Source of the DNA: Deltaproteobacteria bacterium
Lineage (GTDB): Bacteria > Myxococcota_A > UBA9160 > SZUA-336
Assembly (NCBI GenBank): GCA_029261895.1
Contig: JAJDAK010000018.1
Span: 1 to 64,000 of the forward strand
DNA: 64,000 bases
Direction: 5' to 3'
Every line of letters starts with the position of its first letter. Position 1 is the stretch's first letter. Under the pieces are notes generated by a model. The model saw only the letters and a list, made by a program, of their open reading frames with translations. It ran no database searches and had not been told where the DNA came from. A program made the position numbers and the translations under genes. Positions 54,144 to 63,585 of this stretch are shown here, in pieces.

Positions 54144-54506
54144 ATGGCCACAATACTGATCATCGACGACGATGCGGACATGACAGAGTTGATCGCTTTC
54201 AAACTCGGGGCTCAGGGACATAATATAGTGACGGCTGGTGATGGCGAGGAAGGTCTTGAAGCGATTCGCGACGAGCGCCCAGACCTTGTGATTTTGGATC
54301 ATATGATGCCACTCATGACGGGGCTCGAAGTGCTTCAAGAAGTTCGCGGTGACCCGGAAATCAAGGATACGCAGATCATCATGCTCACGGCCAAGGCCAT
54401 GGAAGATGACATTGTCAAAGCCCTCGAGATCGGTGCTAACGACTATGTGGCGAAACCTTTCAGCATTCGAGAGCTTCTGGCGCGCGTTCAGCGCGCGCTG
54501 GCTTAG
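54144..54506 (+). CDS. Single-domain response regulator
   Basis: A 120-residue receiver: IDDDADMTELI, LVILDHMMPLMTG with the phospho-Asp, MLTAKAMEDD and KPFSIRELLARV. No output domain is fused. GGAG precedes the ATG. It is 60 nt after the GT2 stop and may belong to that transcript. Its last 4 nt overlap the end of the convergent sensor kinase, which could be its cognate kinase. Confidence 0.87.
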   Translation: MATILIIDDDADMTELIAFKLGAQGHNIVTAGDGEEGLEAIRDERPDLVILDHMMPLMTGLEVLQEVRGDPEIKDTQIIMLTAKAMEDDIVKALEIGANDYVAKPFSIRELLARVQRALA

Positions 54507-56506
54507 GTTGCCTGGTTTCCCGCGATCGGGATATCGATGTAGAAGCTGGTTCCTTTTCCTATCTCGGACTCAAAATCAATTCGACCATCGAGTTGCGCCA
54601 TGATCGATTTGCAGATGGCGAGCCCTAGTCCGGTCCCACCTTGTTTACGGATTGCACTGCCGTTCGCCTGCGTGAACCGATCGAATATGGAGGCGCGGAA
54701 TTCCTCAGGTATTCCCTCTCCATGATCGGAAACGGTTACCCGGATCATGTTCTGTCCATGGGGCGCGGCATCCACTAGCACCTCGTCGCCAGCGATAGAG
54801 AACTTGGCCGCGTTGGATAGCAAATTTGCCATGACTTGGCGCAGGCGGTCTGGGTCTGCCCAGATATGCAAATCGTCTGTATTCGTGATCAGACGGAATG
54901 AGATCTCGTGCTGTTGGGCGTAGGCTGTGTTTTCGTTGAGAGAACTTTCCAGCAGATCAATGAGATCCACGCTCCGTGGAGAAAAATCGAGTTTCCCGGC
55001 TTCGATTTTCTGCAAGTCTAAGATATCATTGATGAGCAAGCTAAGCCGTTCCGTATTACGGCTGGCGATAGAGAGAATGGACGCGATGTCCTCATTGAGT
55101 TCGCCTTTCGCACCTCCCAGAACCAGTCCGATCGCGCCGCGAATAGACGTCAGCGGAGTTCGTAGTTCATGACTCACTACGGATACGAATTCGTCTTTGA
55201 GGCGTTCGATTCGTTTTCTCTCAGTGATATCGCGAATCCGACAAACGAAGAAGGCTTCTCCTTGTGACTCCCCTACGGTGATGCTCACCTCGGCATCAAA
55301 CACCCCGCCACCATTTTTTACGCAGGACAGTTCCCTGTATTCGGAAGGTAACTCGCCTGCCTGATGTCTGAGTTGCATGCTATGAATCCACATGCTTACG
55401 TCGGCCACATGAGTTTCGGAAAATATTGCCTCTGCAATCATTCGATTCTTGATCTCAGGCTCCGAGAATCCCAGTACCTGACTCTTACGATCACTGAGTG
55501 CAAGAATGCGTCCCTCCATATTCAGTGAGATGATGGCGTCGGGTGAGCTGTCAAGCACGGCCCTTGCGCGTGCTCGACTCAATTCAAGATCGCGGTTTTG
55601 GTATTGTAACTCCGATGTTCGCTCAGCAACGGTTTTCTCCAGTGCTTCGTTTGCGCAGGCCAAGCGAGACATCGTGTATCGTAAGCGTCCATCAATGTAC
55701 GCAATTCCTCCAAACGCCAGCAGAACCACGGTGAGTAGGGCGATGAAGTAGGGCTTAGTCCGGGCCTGCTCCTGGTCGTATCCGTTCCAATACGCATCGC
55801 GTAGATGTCGGATTCTTGACTGCGCGCTTACTGTGGTCAACTGATCCAGAATTTCAGAAAGCTCGGACCGGCTGTCTAGAATCATCTGCGCGTGTTGGAC
55901 GAGCGTTGTTAGATCGCTCGCAGTGTCAGCGTCAACCTTGGTCGTAATGTCCGCAAGCCTCGTGACAGCGTTTCTTGCATCGAGCCAGGATCCTGAGTCG
56001 TCGCGTGTTGCCGATGCGAGTATGGTGATAACAGATTCAACCGCAGCCAGGTGAAGGTCAGCATCCATCAACCGAATCGTATGGAGTAATTGTTGCGAAA
56101 ATGCGGGGAAATAGCGTTCGGAGTTCTTCAGCCGAGCGTTCACAGTTTTGAAACGCTCTGTCAACGCGATCTTTGGCGCCCGCAGTCGATCGTAGTCCTC
56201 GAGCGCGCGGGTATAGACGCGTCGAGTATCATCGCGGAAGAATGTAGGAGGAACTGAAATCGGCGCATAGATTCGGTCAATATCGCGAATATCAACCACG
56301 ATACCGTCGTAGTTTTTACGCAGATCAATACTGGATTCCATCAGATGTTGATTGAGTATTGACTCATGGGTCAGCAATTGCCTGATTCCGCTGGAGTACC
56401 TGCCGTGTTCGAGCGCATCGATGTGATAGGCTCCTGCGTAAAGCAATAGAAGAAGTGCAAGAAGCACTCCGCCAGATGCTACTCTGAGCCAAGTACCAGA
56501 GGTCAT
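54503..56506 (-). CDS. Membrane sensor histidine kinase with helical sensor and PAS
   Basis: A 667-residue kinase: N-terminal helix (VLLALLLLLYAGAY), an all-helical periplasmic domain (about 30-250) whose start (LNQHLMESSIDLRKNYDGIV) resembles the DAHL domain, a second helix, PAS (about 315-430; DSSPDAIISLNMEGRILALS) and HisKA with SHELRTPLTSIRGAIG (His near 446), then HATPase_c (DHGEGIP, GGTGLGLAICKS). No receiver is attached. Its start overlaps the upstream di-haem peroxidase stop in ATGA, so kinase and peroxidase are co-translated. Confidence 0.87.
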   Translation of the reverse strand: MTSGTWLRVASGGVLLALLLLLYAGAYHIDALEHGRYSSGIRQLLTHESILNQHLMESSIDLRKNYDGIVVDIRDIDRIYAPISVPPTFFRDDTRRVYTRALEDYDRLRAPKIALTERFKTVNARLKNSERYFPAFSQQLLHTIRLMDADLHLAAVESVITILASATRDDSGSWLDARNAVTRLADITTKVDADTASDLTTLVQHAQMILDSRSELSEILDQLTTVSAQSRIRHLRDAYWNGYDQEQARTKPYFIALLTVVLLAFGGIAYIDGRLRYTMSRLACANEALEKTVAERTSELQYQNRDLELSRARARAVLDSSPDAIISLNMEGRILALSDRKSQVLGFSEPEIKNRMIAEAIFSETHVADVSMWIHSMQLRHQAGELPSEYRELSCVKNGGGVFDAEVSITVGESQGEAFFVCRIRDITERKRIERLKDEFVSVVSHELRTPLTSIRGAIGLVLGGAKGELNEDIASILSIASRNTERLSLLINDILDLQKIEAGKLDFSPRSVDLIDLLESSLNENTAYAQQHEISFRLITNTDDLHIWADPDRLRQVMANLLSNAAKFSIAGDEVLVDAAPHGQNMIRVTVSDHGEGIPEEFRASIFDRFTQANGSAIRKQGGTGLGLAICKSIMAQLDGRIDFESEIGKGTSFYIDIPIAGNQAT

Positions 56507-57603
56507 CGTGGTAATGCCTCCAATGGCGGAGCAAGCGAACCGATGAACGCGATTAGCAGGTGGATGTCGTTTTCGGATATTTCTCGGCCCAGTTGGTACT
56601 TTGCCATGAGCTGAATCGCAGTGCGTAGATCAGGGACGGAGCCGTCATGGAAATACGGAGCCGTGTAGATTGCAAGGCGGAGGCTAGGCACCTTGAACAC
56701 ATGTCTGTCGAGTTCGTTACCCGTCACGTTGTAGCGACCCGAGTCTGAGTCCGTAATATCACCTCGATCGGCGAAATAGTTGCCGAAGAGTCCGATCTTC
56801 TGAAACATATTGCCACCTACGGATGCGCCCTGATGGCATGCCGCGCATCCGAGGGTTTGGAACGTTATGTAGCCTGACCGTTCGTCGTCGGTAATCGCGT
56901 TTTTGTCTCCGCGTAAATAGCGATCGAATCTGGAGTGTGGGGTGGTTAGAGAGCGTTCATACGTCGCGATGGCATGACGAACGTTATCTGCCGTTAGGCC
57001 GTCTTTGAACAACCGCAGGAAATCAGCTTGGTACGTGGCGGTCGTGAAGAGAAATGTCAGCGCGTGTTCCCAAGACGATCCCATTTCATTTGGATGGGTT
57101 AATGGACCGTCGACCTGGTCCTCGAGCGTGTCGGTGCGTCCGTCCCAGAATTGCCTGAAGTTATAGCTACTATTATAAACCGTGGGCGCATTGATCGTGC
57201 CAAGTGCGTCTCGAATGCCAACAGAGACTGGAAGCCCATCGCTACCTCCGTGATCGGGTTGATGGCAATTGGCGCAAGCTGTCGAATGATCAGGAGATAG
57301 GCCTTTCTCGTTAAATAGGCGTCGTCCTAACGCTATAAGATTCTCGTCGAGTGCGTGGTGTTCAGGAATTGGCTGGATCGGGCCAGGTACAGTGTCGTCA
57401 TAGGCGTTGTTTGTCGCCAGATGCACATCTACTTCGGGTTGTATGCCCCAGCTCCAGAACTGGAGCGTTGCCAGACCGACACTGAGCAACAAGAACAGAA
57501 ATAGTATGAATCGCACGACGGCTCCCATATGCCCTGGCAATGGATTGTTCGCTAAGACATAACGTGTAATCGACCGATGCAATAGTTCACTGAATATAAA
57601 CAC
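56503..57603 (-). CDS. Di-haem cytochrome c peroxidase/MauG-like protein
   Basis: A protein of up to 366 residues with one N-terminal membrane segment (VVRFILFLFLLLSVGLATL) and two c-type haem motifs, CANCH (110-114) and CAACH (253-257), plus YHDGSVPDL-like FHDGSVPDL typical of the family. It would reduce peroxide or oxidise a partner in the periplasm, anchored to the inner membrane. The start is uncertain: GTG 57603 or ATG 57528. Coupling to a sensor kinase suggests redox sensing. It is divergent from the multi-receiver gene. Confidence 0.85.
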   Translation of the reverse strand: MFIFSELLHRSITRYVLANNPLPGHMGAVVRFILFLFLLLSVGLATLQFWSWGIQPEVDVHLATNNAYDDTVPGPIQPIPEHHALDENLIALGRRLFNEKGLSPDHSTACANCHQPDHGGSDGLPVSVGIRDALGTINAPTVYNSSYNFRQFWDGRTDTLEDQVDGPLTHPNEMGSSWEHALTFLFTTATYQADFLRLFKDGLTADNVRHAIATYERSLTTPHSRFDRYLRGDKNAITDDERSGYITFQTLGCAACHQGASVGGNMFQKIGLFGNYFADRGDITDSDSGRYNVTGNELDRHVFKVPSLRLAIYTAPYFHDGSVPDLRTAIQLMAKYQLGREISENDIHLLIAFIGSLAPPLEALPR

Positions 57604-57638
57604 GATGTGGTGTACCCAGCTACGGGTCGGAGCAAAGC

Positions 57639-59687
57639 ATGGAGCGGAAACTACTTGCGATCGATGACGATCCGAGTTTTCTCACACTGATCGCTAGCGC
57701 ATTTTCGGACATTGGCTGGAACGTGACATGCGCGGAGCGATTGTCAGATGCGCATGAAGAGCTGAAGAAAAACTCGTACGATCTGATCGCGGTCGATGGC
57801 CTTTTACCGGACGGACCGGGAATTCGATTTCTTGAAGAGATTCGCAGTGCGGGCGATCACTCCCGTGCGGTTTTCATCACCGCATTCTGGCGGGACGATG
57901 AAAGTTTTAGGCGCTTGGCGTATCAGCTTGGCGTTTTGCGATTGCTCCATAAACCGCTGACCGCAGCGCAACTATTGATTCAGTTGGAGCCGATTCTAAA
58001 TGAGATTACGCCGGGGTTCGAACTCCCCGATCGGATCGCCGATCAGGAACCGGCGAAGCCCGTTGAGGAGGTTACGGAATCGGAGCCGGCGTCGGCGCTC
58101 GATAAGCTGCAGGCATCGTTTAGGGCCAAACTGCCCGAACGTTGGGCCGCTGTGGAGGAGGGCCTGGAGAAGGCGGCGCAGTACCCCGACGATCGTGATG
58201 CGCTTTATGCTGCGATGCGGCTTGCGCATAATCTCTATGGAACCGCTGGCTCCTACGGGGTCACGGAAACGGCAGACGTGGCTCGCACGATTGAATCTGT
58301 GCTCACTGGAATGCTGGATGGGAAGGACTTAGGTGACGAGAGCTGGACCGAGCTTCGAGAACTCGTTCGCCAGCAATTGGTTCGTCATGGCGCATCCGGA
58401 GTTTCGGTCGCCTGCGCCCGAGAAACGAAAACACGCGACCGCGCCATGAGTACGGTCATCGCAGAAGTTATCGTGGTGTCGCGCGACGACAAGATCATCG
58501 AGTCGATCAAGGAGATTGGCCGACGGCATATGATTGCGGCTCGTCCGGCGCGCTCACTCGAAGAGGCGCGAGATCTTTTGGGGACGGGGCCGTTCGACGG
58601 CGTTGTCCTCGATCTTGAAACCGCGGAGCTTATCGAGACGTTGAAGCTGGCAGAGGAGATTCGTACGTTTGAAGGTATGGCGCGTGCGTCTGTTATCTGT
58701 TTGTCTCAAGATGATTCGATCGAGATGCGAATCGAAACCGCAAACTCAGGTGTTTCGCTCTTTCTGGTAAAACCGCTCAAGGAGGACGATTTAGTCGCTG
58801 GAATTCGCTTTCTCGGGCGAGCGGGAGATCACGAGGCTCCGCGGGTCCTGGTTGTTGATGGTGGGCTAGAGTTGAGCAGCCAAGTCGAAGAAGTTCTGGG
58901 ATTCATAGGTGCCCGAGTTTCTGTCCTCACGAAACCCGAAAGAATTCTTATGGCCTTAGACGCGGTGGAGCCAGACCTTTTGATTCTAGAGGTTCAGCTG
59001 CCCACGATCGGCGGGGTGGATGTCTGCAAGGTTCTACGTGCGACCAAAGAGTGGCAGAAACTCCCGATCATGTTTATATCCGATCGAAGTGACCCAACCA
59101 CTAGATTGGCTTGCTTTGAATCTGGCGCGGATGAATATGTGGTTAGGCCAATCGTGGCAGAAGAACTAATCACCCGGGCCACCGCATGGATCGAGCGCCA
59201 CCGGCAGCAACGCGACCATGGACGTCATCATCCCGTTTCACGTCTATTGACTCGGACTGCGTTTCTGGATCAAACCGAGCATCGATTGACTCGCGCCCAG
59301 TCGCTCGGAGAACACCTTGCTCTCGGTATGATCGAGATCGAGGCTTTCGATCGCATTGGTCAGCAACATGGCTTTCGGGAGTGCGATCAGATTCTAGAAA
59401 GTATTGGAGACTATCTTATTGCCAGCTCGCGGAGTACCGATATCCGAGGTCATTGGTCGGATGGTCAGTTCTCGATCGTGCTGTATGGAAGCTCGGCGGA
59501 AGTCGCAGCGGGTGTTCTTGGGCGAATGGGTGACGAGTTGTCCCAGATTCAGTTTACGAATAAGGCTGGAGAGTCATTCCAACTGAATACCCGACTCGGC
59601 TTTGCAGCCTTTCCTGAGACGGGGCGAACTGTCGATGACCTGATCGATCAGGCGCTACGAGCTGTACGAACCGTTCGGTCTAGATGA
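57639..59687 (+). CDS. Multi-receiver/HPt protein with degenerate GGDEF domain
   Basis: A 682-residue cytoplasmic protein. Receiver 1 (1-120; IAVDGLLPDG), HPt (about 155-260; MRLAHNLYGTAGSYG, His197), receiver 2 (about 270-390; VVLDLETAEL), receiver 3 (about 400-520; the phospho-site is Glu in LLILEVQLP, near 451), and a GGDEF-like domain (about 530-680). In the last, the catalytic signature is replaced by S-D-G-Q-F (607-611), so it is probably not a diguanylate cyclase but a sensor or scaffold. Its stop overlaps the next gene's ATG, coupling them. Confidence 0.82.
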   Translation: MERKLLAIDDDPSFLTLIASAFSDIGWNVTCAERLSDAHEELKKNSYDLIAVDGLLPDGPGIRFLEEIRSAGDHSRAVFITAFWRDDESFRRLAYQLGVLRLLHKPLTAAQLLIQLEPILNEITPGFELPDRIADQEPAKPVEEVTESEPASALDKLQASFRAKLPERWAAVEEGLEKAAQYPDDRDALYAAMRLAHNLYGTAGSYGVTETADVARTIESVLTGMLDGKDLGDESWTELRELVRQQLVRHGASGVSVACARETKTRDRAMSTVIAEVIVVSRDDKIIESIKEIGRRHMIAARPARSLEEARDLLGTGPFDGVVLDLETAELIETLKLAEEIRTFEGMARASVICLSQDDSIEMRIETANSGVSLFLVKPLKEDDLVAGIRFLGRAGDHEAPRVLVVDGGLELSSQVEEVLGFIGARVSVLTKPERILMALDAVEPDLLILEVQLPTIGGVDVCKVLRATKEWQKLPIMFISDRSDPTTRLACFESGADEYVVRPIVAEELITRATAWIERHRQQRDHGRHHPVSRLLTRTAFLDQTEHRLTRAQSLGEHLALGMIEIEAFDRIGQQHGFRECDQILESIGDYLIASSRSTDIRGHWSDGQFSIVLYGSSAEVAAGVLGRMGDELSQIQFTNKAGESFQLNTRLGFAAFPETGRTVDDLIDQALRAVRTVRSR

Positions 59688-59892
59688 CAATGATTTGGGG
59701 GAATATCGACAAAGTTCACTTTAGGAATCGAACATATGCAGCCACGGTAATCGTGCTGCTCGCTTTGTTTGGTATCTCAAGCGGTTCCCCTTGGCGAGGA
59801 AATACGGACCTTCACACGAATGTAGAAATCGTTTCTACGCTGATGGCATTCGTTGTGGGACTGCTTGCCTTCGTGAGTTACTACACAAAGAA
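59684..59892 (+). pseudogene. N-terminal fragment of a membrane sensor, cut by an IS
   Basis: About 69 residues remain before the insertion. Two hydrophobic helices (ATVIVLLALFGISSG and VSTLMAFVVGLLAFVSYYTK) with NTDLHTNVEIVSTLMAFVVG between resemble the membrane-sensor module found ahead of histidine kinases and cyclases (H-E-less variants of the 'HTLLE...GLLAL' domain). The frame then runs into the IS inverted repeat at 59893. Its ATGA overlap with the multi-receiver gene shows that an intact operon partner once followed. Confidence 0.75.
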
Positions 59893-59942
59893 TGAACCGC
59901 CCCGAGTTTCCCGGAGACTCCATTTCTTGAGAGGATGGAGTC

Positions 59943-61171
<1,229 letters not shown>

Positions 61172-61201
61172 CCAAGCCTCCGGAATAACCGGGGCGGTTC
61201 A

Positions 61202-61527
61202 TGGATGGGTTGCGGGCTCTCGCCGGGCCCAATCGCGATCGACGAGAGCGAAGATACGAGGCAGCCCGGATCGAGCACGCCTTCGACGATCGGCAGCAGG
61301 CCAGGATGCACGGGGATCGCCTCCCATAGAGCGCCGTGCGCGAGCAGGTTGTAGGTGCGCCAGGTGCGCTTGCCCTCGAAGACGTTCTCCGCTGGCTGGA
61401 TGGTGAGCTCGCGCTCGAGCCGGACCAGGTCAGCGAGCAGAGCCTCGACTGCGTCCGTGTCGATTGCGTTCTCGATAATCGTGTAGCCGACTTCGTCTAT
61501 CTCGCGGAGATGAGCTTCCTTTGACAT
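61202..61527 (-). pseudogene. N-terminal fragment of phytanoyl-CoA dioxygenase, cut by the IS
   Basis: The first 108 or so residues of a phytanoyl-CoA dioxygenase family protein start at ATG 61527 (SKEAHLREIDEVGYTIIENAID, VRLERELTIQPAEN, TYNLLAHGALWEAIPVHP, GPGESPQPIH). The frame enters the IS at 61201 just at the His of the expected H-x-D metal motif. The remaining open frame reads the IS inverted repeat to 61144 and gives about 18 foreign residues. Active-site residues after that His are lost, so it cannot be a functional oxygenase. Confidence 0.85.
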
Positions 61528-61689
61528 GCGGAAGAGTTTAGATCATCCGCCGAGCTCACGCGCGCAACTGGAACCAATGAGGGTTCGCAGTGGAGCCGAT
61601 CCGCCATGTCGTCGATCCCGCTATTGCATAGAGATGCCGCGGATCATCCGCATGCGGCACGACGGATTGACCCTGACCCACGTTCGAAC

Positions 61690-62157
61690 CTACTCGTATG
61701 TACTCGAGACCTGGAAGCCGTAGGCGGTTTGCGGCGCGGCGATCAAGTCGAAGAGTACTACCAACGAGTCAACGCCGCTCTTCGGATCAGCCGATACCTG
61801 CGCTGCAGCCAAGCATCCGGTTCCGTCGGGTCGACACACGACGGTGCCTGCTTCGCAACCAACAACCGGGATTGGACCGGGTGCAGTACCCTGTAAGCAG
61901 AGTTGGACGAAGCCCTGCGAATGTGGCGGCATAGCAGCAGCGACTGTATGAATGCCACCGCGCCTGGCATTCGAGAAATCTAGTACCCAGATATCCCGAT
62001 CCTGCTTTCCGTGCATGTATCCACGGGCGTTGAATTCGGCTCCGTTATAGGAGAACGCGATGAGTTCTTCATTCGGCTCACCAGCCAGGTCAAATTCCTC
62101 AACAACACAACCCACAGAAGTGAGCAAAAATAGACTCAGAACAATGCGCAACTTCAT
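61690..62157 (-). CDS. Lipoprotein, unknown
   Basis: A 155-residue lipoprotein: signal RIVLSLFLLTSVGC with lipobox Ser-Val-Gly-Cys, then a soluble beta-rich domain (FSYNGAEFNARGYMHGKQDRDIWVLDFSNARRGG) with four more cysteines. I recognise no family. ATG 62157 follows GGAGGAAC, which decides the start. It stands alone on the minus strand, divergent from the Cys-rich gene. Confidence 0.7.
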   Translation of the reverse strand: MKLRIVLSLFLLTSVGCVVEEFDLAGEPNEELIAFSYNGAEFNARGYMHGKQDRDIWVLDFSNARRGGIHTVAAAMPPHSQGFVQLCLQGTAPGPIPVVGCEAGTVVCRPDGTGCLAAAQVSADPKSGVDSLVVLFDLIAAPQTAYGFQVSSTYE

Positions 62158-62257
62158 GACTAGTTCCTCCAATAGTTGTTTCACGCTATCACTCCGTGCG
62201 CATCGCGAGATGTCATTCTTGATCAGTTACAACCGAATCACAGAATTTCAGACACAG

Positions 62258-62273
62258 ATGCATATCTGCAAGA
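62258..62273. promoter_or_regulatory. Candidate operator, copy 1
   Basis: A 16-nt element starting ATGCATATCTGCA, repeated as 13 of 16 identical positions at 63078-63093 ahead of the globin gene. The left half AGATGCATAT looks like the NsrR half-site (AAGATGCATTT); the right half is weak. It is 98 nt before the ATG of the Cys-rich gene. Confidence 0.4.
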
Positions 62274-62371
62274 TCTCAACTGGGACGTGGGTCGTGTTGA
62301 AAACCGATCATGTATGCCGCCAGTTGCGTGTTGGCGGTTGGCTTCTTGGCCGATCACGCTAACTGCCAAGG

Positions 62372-63064
62372 ATGGGATCTGAGCGGTGGGACCCGGGCTC
62401 AATTAGCTGGCGCGTTTGGGCGATACAGTTCTCAATGCGAATCCGGCGTCCCGAAAGTTCAGGCAATGAACAAGAACAGCGAATAGCGAACCTCAAGCGC
62501 ATTCTTGAGCAGCCTTCGGACAAGGAGGTACGACCTTGCCCAGACTGTAAGTTGATTTGCTCTTGTGAACGTCGCTCGCCATCATGCTGCTGCCAGTGCT
62601 CCGCGGCGTGTCCGCAAGCAGGCCGTGCGCTTTCCAGCGATCCGGATCGATACCCGATCGAACCACAGGTATTGCCGCTCGTATATAGTCTTGCGTCACT
62701 TCGACTGGTTACGCCTTGTTGGTCCTGTGAAGGACACAAGCACCCAGGCGCGCGCCCTCACCTACCCCAGGTCTGGTTCTACTCCGCCAACACGATCTAC
62801 CCCGAACTCATGGCAGAACACCTGACGTCTCTCCATGACCGGCAGAATCTATTGTCCGTCCGTTGGGTTGTCTCCGTGTGCTCCCATCAGGAGGACGCGG
62901 AAACTACGACCTTCGTCATACGTCCCGCGCTCGAAGCGGACGATGATATGCATCTCGGACGCCTACAGGCGGACCTGCGCCGAATTGGTGAAGACCTTGC
63001 CAAGGAGGTCCGCGAAGCCGCGCGGCGGCGACTCAGGCAGCTAGAAACGTCCATCGGGGCCTAG
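62372..63064 (+). CDS. Conserved Cys-rich protein, unknown
   Basis: A protein of up to 230 residues, with a likely metal-binding first half: CPDCKLICSCERRSPSCCCQCSAACP and CWSCEGH, separated by RYPIEPQVLPLVYSLASL. The second half (VWFYSANTIYPELMAEHLTSL, LRRIGEDLAKEVREAARRRL) is helical and charged. I recall similar conserved hypothetical proteins in alphaproteobacteria; their function is not known to me. The start is ATG 62372 or 62435. The next gene is a globin, and both share an upstream motif. Confidence 0.7.
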   Translation: MGSERWDPGSISWRVWAIQFSMRIRRPESSGNEQEQRIANLKRILEQPSDKEVRPCPDCKLICSCERRSPSCCCQCSAACPQAGRALSSDPDRYPIEPQVLPLVYSLASLRLVTPCWSCEGHKHPGARPHLPQVWFYSANTIYPELMAEHLTSLHDRQNLLSVRWVVSVCSHQEDAETTTFVIRPALEADDDMHLGRLQADLRRIGEDLAKEVREAARRRLRQLETSIGA

Positions 63065-63077
63065 CCGCTTCACAATA

Positions 63078-63093
63078 ATGTGTATCTGCATGA
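63078..63093. promoter_or_regulatory. Candidate operator, copy 2
   Basis: ATGTGTATCTGCA and flanking bases repeat the element at 62258-62273. It is 68 nt before the globin ATG, in the gap between the Cys-rich gene and the globin, and is part of a GTGT-N9-ACAC imperfect palindrome. Confidence 0.4.
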
Positions 63094-63161
63094 CACTAAA
63101 GTTGTTGCGCTGACAGGACGAGAACTGGAAGACGCCCATATTGGGCGAGCCGAGGGCGAAT

Positions 63162-63569
63162 ATGAGTCTCAATGTCGAACTTCTCCAGTCCAGTTTCAAC
63201 CTAGTCAAGCCACATGCAGGGGAACTTGTAGAAGTCTTTTACACGACTTTGTTTAGCGAGAACCCCCAGGTCAGGGACCTTTTCCCTGCGTCCATGGATG
63301 AACAGAAGAAAAAGCTGATAGGCGCACTGTCACTTGTTGTCACGTCACTGGAAGAGCCGGAAAAACTCGGTTCTGCGCTCCGTGAACTCGGGGCACGCCA
63401 CGTGTCATACGGTGCGGTCGAAGCGCATTACCCGATCGTCGGCGGTATTTTACTGCGAGCCTTGGCCCAGGTGGCGGGAGATGCCTGGACGGCCGAACTC
63501 GAAACCGCATGGGGCGACGCGTACGGCGCCATTCAAGACATCATGCTTGAAGGCGCCGAAGCGGCTTAG
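63162..63569 (+). CDS. Single-domain bacterial haemoglobin
   Basis: A 135-residue globin with the flavohaemoglobin-type globin fold: LLQSSFNLVKPHAGELVEVFYTTLFSENPQVRDLFPASMDEQKKKL, and LGARHVSYGAVEAHYPIVGGILLRALAQVAG with the proximal His in the F helix region. It lacks the reductase domains. Such globins bind O2 or NO and take part in NO detoxification or O2 delivery. ATG 63162 is chosen because GAGGGCG precedes it. Confidence 0.88.
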   Translation: MSLNVELLQSSFNLVKPHAGELVEVFYTTLFSENPQVRDLFPASMDEQKKKLIGALSLVVTSLEEPEKLGSALRELGARHVSYGAVEAHYPIVGGILLRALAQVAGDAWTAELETAWGDAYGAIQDIMLEGAEAA

Positions 63570-63585
63570 CCGCAGTGTTGGCGGT

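Noticed and set aside
62466..62699. Minus-strand open frames opposite the Cys-rich gene
   Set aside because: They mirror a frame with a conserved Cys pattern that I recognise from other genomes.
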